Assembly (NCBI GenBank): GCA_000310025.1
Contig: FN649756.1
Coordinates: forward strand, 8,421 to 72,420
Source of the DNA: Ectocarpus siliculosus
Taxonomy: Eukaryota; Sar; Phaeophyceae; Ectocarpales; Ectocarpaceae
Direction: 5' to 3'
Length of the DNA: 64,000 bases
The notes beneath the pieces were generated by a model. It searched no databases and was not told the DNA's origin. It saw nothing but the letters and a program-made list of their open reading frames with translations. Shown here one piece after another: positions 23,901-34,451 of the stretch (its first letter is position 1; each line of letters opens with the position of its first letter). Position numbers and translations under genes: made by a program.

Positions 23901-26900
23901 TATCCGCCACCGTACGTACTCCCTTTCCCTGTTGTTGGAGGAGGAAAAGCTGCCAGAGGGGGCGACATTCCAATGGGAATACAGTAGACGGCTACACCAT
24001 TTATCTCCTAATTTTCACCGTGCGCATTGTTTTTCCCTACCCCCGAACTGCCCTCTGAACTTCCGGCACGCTCTAATAGTACCGCACCCATGCACCCACA
24101 CGTCATTTTGTTTTCACCCCTGTTCCGAAGGCGCAGTTAAAGCGGCGACACAAGACATCAAGACACAAGGAGATTGAACGGTGACGGTAACCCTGCGGTG
24201 ACCTTGTCTACCCTACCTCTAACATGCTCCCCTGTGTCCTATCCTGCCTGTGACGTCGCTGCTGTTTTGCGTGCATCCCGGAAGGCGTGTAAAGAGGCGG
24301 GGAAGTGGATGCAGGCGGCGGCGTTCCTGCCTAGAATGAGGGAAGACGGCGTCCCACCAAACACCATCGCCTACAACACGGTCATCGGGGCGTGCGCGTT
24401 CTTCGGGAGGCCAAACAAGGCGTGGAACAACAATCGGGAGACGAGCTCCTTCCTCCGCCCTACCTCGACGGTGAGAAATGTCGATTGCGGACAAAGGAGT
24501 ATTTATGTTGTGATATCGAGACTCGAGGGTACTGTAGGACCCCTCACAGCACGCACAACCAGCCCTGGCTGTGTCTGTCCTCCAGCATACAACAACAATT
24601 CGCCCTTGACACTGCCGTATCATGTCGGTAGCGCCACGTCCAATAACGTTTTTTCCAGTTCTTCTCCCTCGAATACTTCGAATACGAACGTCATTGAAGT
24701 TTTGAAGAATACCGACAGTTCCCCAATCACGTGCTAACCCCGTGTCCCATCTCGTAGTGTGAGTGGGATGCAATGAGACGCCTTTGTGTGTGATATGTGC
24801 AAACTCATTGCAAATCATACACGGTAACAGGAGTCATTGCATGTTACACCAGAGGGTATTTACTCTATAGTACTTCGTATGTATTTTGCCCCCGCTCCAA
24901 GACTGGCGTGGATTTGTTGGTTGAATCTTTGCGCGTTCGTATTACATTCATGGACATCGAACGCGCAAAGATTCAACCAACAAATCCACGCCAGTCTTGG
25001 AGCGGGGCAAAATAAAGCTAGCATCCTCTGGTGTAGCATGCAATGACTCTCAATGGTGGGATTGAATGTGCTCTTGATACCGTGACGTCCACATCCTTGG
25101 GGTGACCTTCACAGTTGTGGGCCTACTAATGAGTGTACTTCAGTATCATGTGGTAGGAACACCAAAACAAAGCATGCAGTGATCGCGAGCGGCGAAAGTA
25201 AGGAGTGTTCAGAGGGTGGCGTTATCCGCTGTATCCTCTCTAGGGAAGGGAACACATGAAGACATCCAGTTCAGTACTAACAGACCGTAGGGAAACTCAT
25301 TGTGATGCTGGTGATGGCGACCGTGATGATGCGAATGGAAATAGCACCGAGATTCATAGATTGTGTGCTCGGGTGTGATCTATGTATGACATTCGTTTCG
25401 CCCGTTTCTGCTCTTAAAACGTTGGCTTTGGAAACCACACGACCACCCACGACAACGCAACTCAAACAAATACTTCTACAACGCGACGCGTGAATGGCCT
25501 GCGAAGAGAGAAAACAAGGGACGGGGGCTGAGCCCGGCGCAGGCAGAGGCTAGCGACGCGGGAGATTTTGCCTTGGGCTTGATGGAGGAGATGAAGCGGG
25601 AGGGAGTGGAGCCCGACATCATCACGTACGGGTGAGCACGATCAAATCAGAGGGAAACGAACAGAGACAGAGATAAGAGGTAGGCACACTTGAGACTTTT
25701 GCTTTCTGGTTGTCTCCCTGTTGCGGGTCTATTTTTATTATATCGGGCGCGGTGTCATGACCGGCACGCTATAATATCGTTATTGTTTGTCCTTTGCGCG
25801 CGTTACCTGTCGCGACGAGGCTCTAGTTTCTAAACAAGGCTTCCTATCAAAGCGTCCAGGTCGGGTGTTCGGGTTGTCCTGAGTTTGCCTGTTTCCCTCT
25901 TCGGCTATGGCGGCCACTTGCATCGTAGCGTAGTACAATGAGTCCTCGCTTGACGCGAAAAGAGTGGATACCCACGTTTTCATCGACTGCTAGCATTGTT
26001 GATCAGGCAACTCTGAATTGATTTTTTGTAAGTTGTTGTTGTTGTTGTTGGTGGTGGTGATGGTAGTATTGTCGTTGCCGTTGTCTGCACCCTTACAACC
26101 CTTAAAGACGGTGATAGCGTGCCTTCCTGTTCCACAGCGGCACCACCGGTAGTTATGTTTCGGTATGGTATGGTATGGTATGGTATTGTATGGTCACACG
26201 AACCAACCAGTTCGGTATCGACACAAGACAACGCCTTACACTTCACAAATGAAAAGACAACACCAGCAGTCACTGGAATGGACTAGTACAGCTCCAGATG
26301 GCAGATACGTGGAGCTATCTATGCCAGAGCTTCGTTATGCACGCGTGCAGATCCAGTGATGCACTTCCACGGCAGCGGGTGGCATATCCATCGGGAAGCC
26401 TTTCGAACCTGTGGTTGGATTGATGGTGTGTTGGCACTCGTTTTGTGCCCGGCACACTCACCACCAGTACATGTAACACCACAGTCTTACGCGTGGCGAC
26501 ATGGCATGGGATTCTTCGACAGGTCCCTCATGTCGGCGTTGAGCCCCAGAGGGTTAGCGGGCGCCGACATTGTGCTAGAGCTCTTCGAGACCCTGGCGAA
26601 GTCGGGGCTCAAGCCCAACAGCATCACGTACGTTTCGGCTATCCGTGCCTACGGGGACAAGGGCGACTGGGAAAGGGCCGAACAGGTATGGGGTGTTGTG
26701 GCGTGTTGAGGTATACTAAATACTGGTGTACAGCAGCTTACACTTGTAAATACTGGTCTACAGGGTACATTGGCTGTGCCATTCAAATCGGTGTCCAGGA
26801 TATGTCGAGGGTCCAAAGTTTAGCGCTGCTGTTGATTGTGACCTTAACTCGGTTGCCTTGCACCTGTCCCTCTTTGACTGTAGCATTTGGTTTAGAACTT

Positions 26901-27906
26901 GTTCGGGTACGCGGACTCCCTTTCTTCCAAGATAGCAACGTGATCGATCGCTGGCCCAATCGCAAGTCGATGCCGGGATGAGGATGGCTGTTTTGGAATA
27001 TCGGAAGTGGTGCAGGGAGGCAGGTATTAAATAAAATAATACTAGAGAGGACGGGACCACTAAGGGTGCTTTAAAGCTGACATCTCCGCGCTGCCCTCCC
27101 TGCGCGCCCTTCCCCTACCCCCTCCGACGTGTGCTGGCGGGATGGACGATCGTTCTTGCATGTTTCTTTCGCCTGTTGTAGATGCTCGTGGGGATGCAGA
27201 AAGAGCACGGTGTGGAGCCGAATCGCTTCTGCTACTCGGCTGTGGTGAAAGCACTCGCCAACGGCGGCCAATGGAAGAGAGCACTCGAGACTCTGGACGA
27301 GATGCGGGAGTGCGGGCTATCCGCAGACCCGGTGGTATACACAGCCGCCATAGGGGCGTGCGAAAAGGTACAGTGGTAGTTAGTTGTGAGGGTCGAGTTG
27401 GGTCACTCTTATTCCCGTTGCTTCTTTTTGTTCACCTTAGGTTAGACTAAATAGGGTAGACACGGCACCTAAGAAATGTTTTGCCACAAGGTGTCAAGGG
27501 AGCACGTGATTTCTTCGTTCACTTGCGATGTGTTCTGTTGGTTGCGCTGTATTGAACAAACTTATGGATGTGCTTGTGTCTGCGTGGCTCCGAGCTGCCC
27601 ACAAGTTCGTGGCAATATTTCCGGGCGTGTGTTTTTGGCGTCTCGCTGTGAAAGGTTAATTGGCTACTTGCAGCTGTACGGCCTCTGTTCGTCATTGAGT
27701 GGATTTCCCTATTTCGTTTTCGCAAACAGGTCGCACCCCGGTCCACCCTGTTCTTGGAACCAGTTCGGGTGATTTTGCTCTGAAAAGACCATCAGCACTG
27801 TGATGGCATTCATGTAGACACGCCAACCTCCCGTCTCGCGTCTCGCCCGTCCGCACCCGCGCAATTTCGCATCAACTTCTTGCGTGACATTGTTGGGATC
27901 GGCTTG

Positions 27907-27959
<53 letters not shown>

Positions 27960-30900
27960 TCCAGTTCGGCCAGTGGGAGAAGGCTCTCGACACCCTGAGC
28001 AAGCTGGTCTCAGAAAAGCCGCCCATGAGATCTCTCATGTGGGGCTACAACGCGGCCATCAGCGCCCTTGGGAAGGCGAAGCAGATGGAGGGGATCAAAG
28101 ACTTGGTCGCGACAATGAAGGCTAGCGGTGCGTCTCCCTTGCTTTCACAGAGCTTGGCCCGGGTTGATTGCGTGGCAGAGGATTTAGACGACGTTTCGTT
28201 TTCGTTTGTACTTGAATGACATCGTTGGCGTTCCCGCTACGATAGATAACTGACGTGCCATCCCGTGACCCCGCTTGGAAAGGCAAGATAGATCAAGGAC
28301 ACAACATGTCCATCATGACACACCAAAGTGTTCGTATGGATACAACTTGTCGTGCTCGTACTGACGGACTGTGTTGTTGGTCCTGCTAGTGACTTTCATT
28401 CACTCTCACTTTCACTCTCACTCTCATTCTATCTCTCTCGCTTTGACTCTCATTCTAAATCTCACATTTTCACCCTCACCCTCACTCTTACTCTCACTCT
28501 CATTTTCACTCTCACTCTCGTTTTAACGCTCACACTTTCACTCTCACCCTCACTGTCATTCTCATTCTCAATCTTAATCTCATGCCCTCACCCTTACTCT
28601 TACTCTCGACCACGCTCACACTCACACTCACACTCACTCTCACACTCACTCTCACACTCACTCTTGCTCAGGGCTGAAGCCGGACGAATACACGTACGCG
28701 GCAATGATGCGAGCGAGTGGCATAGACGGCTCTTGGGAGGAGTCTTGGTCCATGCTGGTAGAGATGGAGCAGGCGGGGGTCCGGCCTAACCGAGTGGTGT
28801 ACAACACTCTCATCGCCTCCGTGTTGAAGGGCGAGCAGGTGCGGGTGACGGGGGTGGGTGGCGTACAAAATATGTGTACTTGTTTTTATTATTTTTTTAG
28901 AAACCTCGTGACACGTCCTTGAACAAGTGGTCTTAAGGGGTACACACACCCGTCTCTATATCAGTGGTGCTGAGCGTGCTGATCTATCCTCGAAGGCAAT
29001 TCCTGTCCTCATCCCATTGGATGGTGTGCTTTGTCTGCGTTTGGAAAGCTGCCATTTGCCGTTCCGTAGAAGCGAAGCGGAACGTCAGTGACGGGTTGAA
29101 GTGTTTTGGACGCCTCCGTTCGTGCGGTATTCGATGCCACCGTTCATTATTTCGCAGATGGAGAAGGCGGACGATATTTTGAATCGCATGCGGGAAGGAG
29201 GAGTTCCTCCGGATGTGACAACCTACACCACCATCATGTCCGGGTGCAAGAGGGAGTCGGACTGGAGAAGGGCTGAGGCTCTGCTCTCGGAAATGGAGTC
29301 GTTCGGGGTCAAGCCCAACTCCAGGACTTTGACGGCTGTGCTAAAGGTGTGCGTCTTTGCTGGGTGGAATGTGTCTATGCGTGTTTGCGACGAACGGCTG
29401 GTTGGTGAAGACGATGATCGTGGGTGTGCCCTCTCCCGCTGTCAATCGCCTCGGTGGAATGGTAGGATGCCTCTCCCTCCTCGTCGCCAAAGTACCCATT
29501 CGAGAAGCGTCTTATTATCGCATCGACCAAGGTGCACGACGTTGATTCACGTCCTTTCATCGCATCACGCCACACCGCACCTCCTTCCTTCCCTGCCTTT
29601 CCTTCGCATCCGTGATGATCATAATCAAAACTACGCCACACCGCACCTCCTTCCTTCCCTGCCTTTCCCTCGCATCCGTGATGATCATAATCAAAACTCG
29701 ACTCTACCCCCACCGGCTTTCATTGAACCCAGCAACTGGCTAGCGAGCAGGTGTACGATAGTCTTCTCTTTGGTCTTCTCTTTGGATGTCGCCCTAGACT
29801 ACCCCACCCCTACACATTGTGCGACTTACTCCTTACACCTGCGCCGCCTGATGAGATCGGGTTGGTAGTCCCTAGATGAACTGATTGTAACGGTTCGGGA
29901 CAGGTCTACGGAGATGCTGGCGAGGTGGAGCGAGCACTGGCTCTGTTCGAGCAATACGATGCCAGTGGCATGGTGATGGACGTGATTTGCTTCAACACTC
30001 TGATGGGGCCTGTGCTCAAGAAGGACGACCCGGAAACGGTTTTAGAGGTGACGCCAGCTGTTGAAGCGCACGCGTTCGCCAGACCCAAGTATCTCGATCG
30101 CACATCACGCTTTGAACTCAGTGACGCCGTATTTGCTTCCTATTAACATGCTCCTGTCGTGCTCTGTCCTTGGCTGGGTTCGTTTCTGGGAGTTGGTCAA
30201 CGCACCTAGGCATGTCTGATAGCTGAGTTGAACGCCGGGTCGTTTGTCGCTTTTTGGCGGATTGGTTGTTCGTGCAACGGCACCGTTGGTGGTGGATTGG
30301 CACATCTGCTGCTGTATTCGGGCAATAGCACAGCAGGGAAAGAGTGCTCCTGTCGGTACTGAACCGTCCGTGGACTCTTACGAGTACCGTACCGTGTTGG
30401 ATTGAACTTGGTGAAAAGCTTTCTTTGAATAAATAACGTCTTTCCTCACTTCTCGCGACCCACAGCTGCAGCAGCACTGCGATGCCCAACTAACTGCCTT
30501 CTGCTCCGTGCGGGTTTATTGGCAATAATTGCGAAGCAAACGTTTCGGTTTGGCGCCGCTCAAGGGCAGCAAGCAGGACTTCAAGCAAACACGAGGTCGT
30601 TTCTTTTGGTTCGTTCAGCCGTGTTGGGGTTTGACCCATGATACGCCTTTCCCAAAGCTCTTATGACGCAGCTCGATACATGTTGATGTGTATGCTCAAA
30701 CAGCCTTTAGTTACATACCAATTACATTCATCTGCCCGTATCCTGGAAGTTGGCCCATAGTTGCGCTAGGTTTAGATCTGCTGCGTGAATTGTTGTACTC
30801 CAAATATTTTTTGCGACATCATATCATTGGTTGTCGCCAGATCAGCTAATGACTTAACCTGGGGCATGCAACCCGAAATCCCCCTTTTTTTATCTTTGAC

Positions 30901-33900
30901 CGAACATATCTGCTGACTCGCACTTATTTGGGACGCCCGCTGCTGCACTCGGCCTCAACTTGACTTGACTCGCGAAATGCAGTTGTTCAGCAGAATGGAG
31001 TCTCGAGGGGTTGAGCCAGATAGCTTGACGATGAGCTTGGTGCTGAGGGCAGCAGAGCAGGCTGGTGCCGCCGAGTGGGCTTGGCTGTTGATGGAGGTGG
31101 GTTGGGTTGGTGGAGGCTAGGCAGGGTCCCTGCACATGGGAGCGGGTGGAAGCGCACGTGTGCTTGCGATTTGTCTCCAGGCCCAACATGCCCTCTGAAA
31201 AGCGTTCTACGTGTTATTGGGGGACTATTGGGCAAGCACCTGCTCTTGCACCCCCGGCGTCCCTGCTGCAGACGATTCAAGTGGGCGTATGATGTTGGGT
31301 GATAATGTTTTTGTTTGTTAGCTTCTGTTCCACCTTGTTTTACGGACACCGTCTGCCAGCGGAGGTGAAGGAAACTCAGGGGAAAACTCAGGGGGCACGT
31401 TAAAATTACAATTTTGCAGGCTCTACTTATGTTTTATTCGCTCTAGTGCAGCAGTGTTTTTGGGCAGGCACAGGCTGTTGTCGTATCGTACGCAATGGTG
31501 TACTCTGTTGGAGTGTGCCACCGTTGTTTGCCCTTCTATTGGTAGCTCATGCCAGAATTTTCCGGGCCCCATCTCTCTAAGAGTTTCGGGTGCCAAGCTC
31601 GTTTGCTTACGCTGGCCGCATGGGCGGTAGTCCGAAGAAAATTCCTAGGAAAACCTTCCTCCGCGGTAATTGGTCCTACCCCTCGCCCCACAGACCTCTC
31701 CTATCGTCCCTCCCCGAGCTGATGCATATGCCTCATGGTGCCTTGCGCTTGGTGATGTATGATGTGATATGTAGCCTGGTCCGGTGAGAACCTGGCGTGC
31801 TCCGTTGCGGCATTGTAGGGAGGCGAGGTCAACGGTCTAACGACTACGGCGTGCACGGCTGTGAGCACACACACACCTCCCCGAGCTGCTGCACGCTTCC
31901 TGCATCCCCGTGTGAACACAGGACATCGGTCTGCATGTTTTCGTTCTTGTTGTTCAAATCTCGTCGTGTCCCTGAACTTGTTGTTGCCCTTGTGCCAGAA
32001 AATGCGAGAGGAGGGAGGCGTGATAGCCATGCAGGTTTACGCAGACGGCATCCGCGCGTGTTGCGTCAAGACTAGGACCATCGCCGACGATGATGACGAT
32101 GACGATGACGGCGATGACGAGGATAACGGGGAAGGAGTTGAGAGTGAGGAGGGCCTGGTGGAAAGTAGTTTAGAGGAGGCGATTCTGGACAATGCGGCGG
32201 ACAGTACTCCATTGCGACGGGCGATGAGTATCTTCATCGAGGTAACCTACGAGGGCGCCATTGTAGCGGTGGTGTGTTTTATCTGACAGCACAACCACGC
32301 GATTCGACTGACCCATGGAATCACGTCTGATACACAGGGCCCAATGTGATGGGAACATTTTCGCATAGGCGTGTTTGTGTTGAGTGTTTCGCCCAGCTTA
32401 GTCTTGAGCGAAATGGCCCTTCCTCGTGTCTCCACTGTTGCTGGTACCGGTTGGATCAAAACCGACAGATCGGTGAAATTATCGCGTCAACAGACCGGCC
32501 TAATCGATTCTCTCGCTGTATGTTTTTGTTGTTGGCGACGGCAGGCGCGGCAGGTATACGAGGGCGAGAACATCGCCCGTCTCTACGCCGGCATTTTGTT
32601 GGCGTGTGCTAGAGATGAGCGGGCGGAAGGGGCTGACGCTGCAAGAAATCTCCTGGATGAAATGAGGTCAGAGGCAGAATGCTAAAAGTTCAGCGATCCA
32701 GTGTAGGGCATGATTGTCGTGCCATTGACTGGGTTGCTTCGCGTTTGGCTATATGCACCTGTGTTTCAAGAGACGTTAATCCGTGCACTGAGTTATTTTA
32801 TCGGGAGTTCAATGGGCTTGCCACCCGGAGTAGATCGTGAGTGCCGATGTGAACGGTAGGTACGATCTCCAGGTACGAGAATATAAACCTCCAGACGACA
32901 GGCCTCACGTTCGATTTTGCACCCATTAACCCAGTCGTCACGGGCTTTACTGATGACATGACAACTACCACACTGTGATTCATCTGCCGAGGTATCGCTC
33001 ACATGCTTGACTTGTTCGTTTTCGTGGTTGTACTGTATGGCACGGTGACCTTTGGTGTGGCATGATCATTCGTCGACAGGCGCTCCAAGTTCCCTCCAGA
33101 CAAGGCTTCGTTTGGGCCGGCGGCATCGGCCCTTGCGTCCGCAGGAGACTGGGGAGAGGCCATCGAGGTCCTCAAGGTGTACCGACATTGAAATGAAACT
33201 TTCACTTCTTGTTTTCCGTCACACCAGAGTTGTCTTTTTTTTTTTTTCAGCTCGTCGGATTGACGAACAGTCAGTAGTCCACCTTCAATTTAATATTTTT
33301 TCCGGAGAACGAGTGAAGCACACACACACACACACACATGTGCTGTTGCAGTTAAATTATGCGTTTACCTATCCCCGGTTGTACAGGCACGTCATCTCGA
33401 TCTACATTACGAGATGGCCAGACTATCGGCTATTCTAATCCCTACGATTGTTGTGTACTGCGGGTCCATGACGCTCGGTGTTGTGCGTCCACTCACCGAG
33501 GTCCCTTGTTTACCGTGCCTGGGGGTCGCACGAGAATGGGCGGCCTTCTATTTCTTGGCAGCAACAAAAAGAGAGTGTCCCCAAGGTACCAATCGTACTC
33601 GCTCTCCCGGGTGCGTCACCCTGTAACCTCGCAGCTTTTCTTTTACGACTTGGTGATGAGTCAGCAAGCGACGGTGCATGGAGCGACATCCACTTTGACA
33701 CGGCAATTCTCATTATTTTTCTCCCTTGTCTGGTTCTGGTTCGGTTGCTCGCAGGAGGGGGCGGCGATGGGTGCGCTTCCGAACAATATCGCGTATGAGG
33801 ACATTAGGGCGGCGGCTCACCAGGAGGGGCAGCTGAAGGTTGCCAACGAACGCCTACATGAGATCATCTACCCCGAAGTGGACCCTACTGCGGCAGATGC

Positions 33901-33919
33901 TAGTAGCACAAACGAATAG
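18383..33919 (+). CDS. pentatricopeptide-repeat (PPR) protein, 18 exons
   Basis: Exons: 18383-18814, 21471-21658, 21934-22065, 22640-22858, 23577-23661, 24285-24470, 25543-25631, 26523-26685, 27182-27367, 27965-28127, 28672-28838, 29158-29346, 29904-30047, 30983-31096, 31999-32241, 32554-32666, 33080-33176 and 33755-33919. All junctions agree in phase and give 1024 aa. The body is about 17 PPR motifs of P type, e.g. GVEPNRFCYSAVVKALA, GLKPDEYTYAAMMRA and GVPPDVTTYTTIMSG. Such proteins bind organellar RNA base by base and act in its processing or translation. The Arg/Ser-rich, acid-poor first 60 residues suggest a mitochondrial or plastid targeting peptide. An Asp/Glu tract (exon 15) interrupts the array late. 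The segment after FFGRPNK at the end of exon 6 fits the repeat poorly, so that donor is less sure. No SMR or DYW tail. Confidence 0.9.
18848..18930 (+). repeat. tRNA-like (SINE head?) segment
   Basis: GTGGGCTGAGCGGTTAGCC at about 18851 resembles the D-arm and box A of a serine or leucine tRNA. No convincing box B or cloverleaf follows, so it is at most a degenerate tRNA-derived SINE head inside PPR intron 1. Confidence 0.3.
18954..19101. repeat. short inverted-repeat element in PPR intron 1
   Basis: TTTTCAAAGCTCGATT near 18955 is repeated inverted as AATCGAGCTTTGAAAA near 19086-19101, about 130 bp apart. A GGTCAGGGGGTGTG motif follows at once. The same CGAGCTTTGAAAAT...CAGGGGGTG combination occurs at 49971-50003, so this is a dispersed element. 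Confidence 0.5.
20933..20969. repeat. (CT)n microsatellite
   Basis: An uninterrupted CT run lies in PPR intron 1, about 500 bp before the exon-2 acceptor. Confidence 0.9.
21704..21749. repeat. 11-bp minisatellite (CACACGTTTCA)n
   Basis: About four head-to-tail copies of an 11-bp unit lie just after the donor of PPR exon 2. Confidence 0.85.
23369..23421. repeat. 10-bp tandem repeat (GCTGTGACAW)n
   Basis: Five copies of GCTGTGACAA/GCTGTGACAT in PPR intron 4, upstream of the CCCTG array. Confidence 0.85.
23505..23571. repeat. (CCCTG)n pyrimidine-rich array before exon 5
   Basis: About 13 copies of CCCTG with few variants end 5 bp before the acceptor TTGCAG. The array therefore replaces the normal polypyrimidine tract. 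Confidence 0.85.
24831..25049. mobile_element. foldback/MITE hairpin element in PPR intron 6
   Basis: This is a near-palindrome. A 50-bp perfect arm (24890-24939) faces its complement (24958-25007) across an 18-nt loop (24940-24957). Outer parts pair imperfectly from GAGTCATTGCATG (24831) to CATGCAATGACTC (25049). There is no coding capacity and no clear target duplication. The perfect inner arms point to recent origin or gene conversion. Alternatives are a structured RNA precursor (microRNA-like) or an assembly fold-back. Confidence 0.7.
26032..26061. repeat. (GTT)n/(GTG)n microsatellite
   Basis: A triplet run in PPR intron 7. Confidence 0.8.
26161..26191. repeat. (GGTAT)n microsatellite
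   Basis: Five to six pentamer copies in PPR intron 7. Confidence 0.85.
27909..27956. repeat. (CT)n tract serving as polypyrimidine tract of exon 10
   Basis: A 48-bp pure CT run ends 8 bp before the exon-10 start at 27965, with TTTGTCCAG in between. It probably acts as the splicing pyrimidine tract. Confidence 0.85.
28393..28668. repeat. 270-bp CTCACT/CTCATT pyrimidine tract before exon 11
   Basis: A degenerate hexamer array almost free of G runs up to the acceptor TTGCTCAG (28664-28671). Half of intron 10 is this tract. Confidence 0.85.
29571..29700. repeat. 66-bp tandem duplication
   Basis: Two nearly identical direct copies (29571-29636 and 29637-29700) of a unit containing CTTCCTTCCCTGCCTTTCC and GATGATCATAATCAAAACT in PPR intron 12. 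Confidence 0.85.
33319..33339. repeat. (CA)n microsatellite
   Basis: A short CA run in the last PPR intron. Confidence 0.8.
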
Positions 33920-34451
33920 TTGGTTTGCGAGCGCGAGATCGGCTGGCTGCTGGTCGCCCGAGAATAATGCGATTGTGATCGTTTTTCCCTTGCCGTTTCC
34001 GACAATGTTTGTTGGGGAAGAACCAGTTCGCGTGTTAAATGAGTCAGCAGCAGGTTGATGACGAACAACTGTACGACTACTCCACCATGTGCAAAACAAG
34101 TTCACCTTGAACCAGCAAAACACCATGAACCTGCGACGGGCGCCAGTCCGAACGAATATCTCGGTGGACTTTCATAAGACCACAGACACCGCCGTCTTCC
34201 GGGACAACTGACGACCCGCTCTTCCAGCGCTGTCGTCGTGCACGCTGGTCGGCCCTTTGGCCCATGTGCCTTTCGGCGGACCAACGTGCCCTTAAACGTC
34301 GGCTCTAACAGCAATGTGTGGGTTTTTGCCCGGTCTGTCAATGTTTCACTCGTTTTGGGACAAAGTGGCGCGCTGTGCCAGCCACACCGTGCAGCATGCG
34401 ATTCTCGACCTCCTCCTTCACGCATGCTAACGCTGCTGCATCTGCCGTCGT
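33920..34451. other. convergent 3' spacer of PPR and ureD
   Basis: The two genes end tail to tail here. The 532 bp should hold both 3' UTRs. I see no further gene and no clear polyadenylation signal. Confidence 0.5.
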
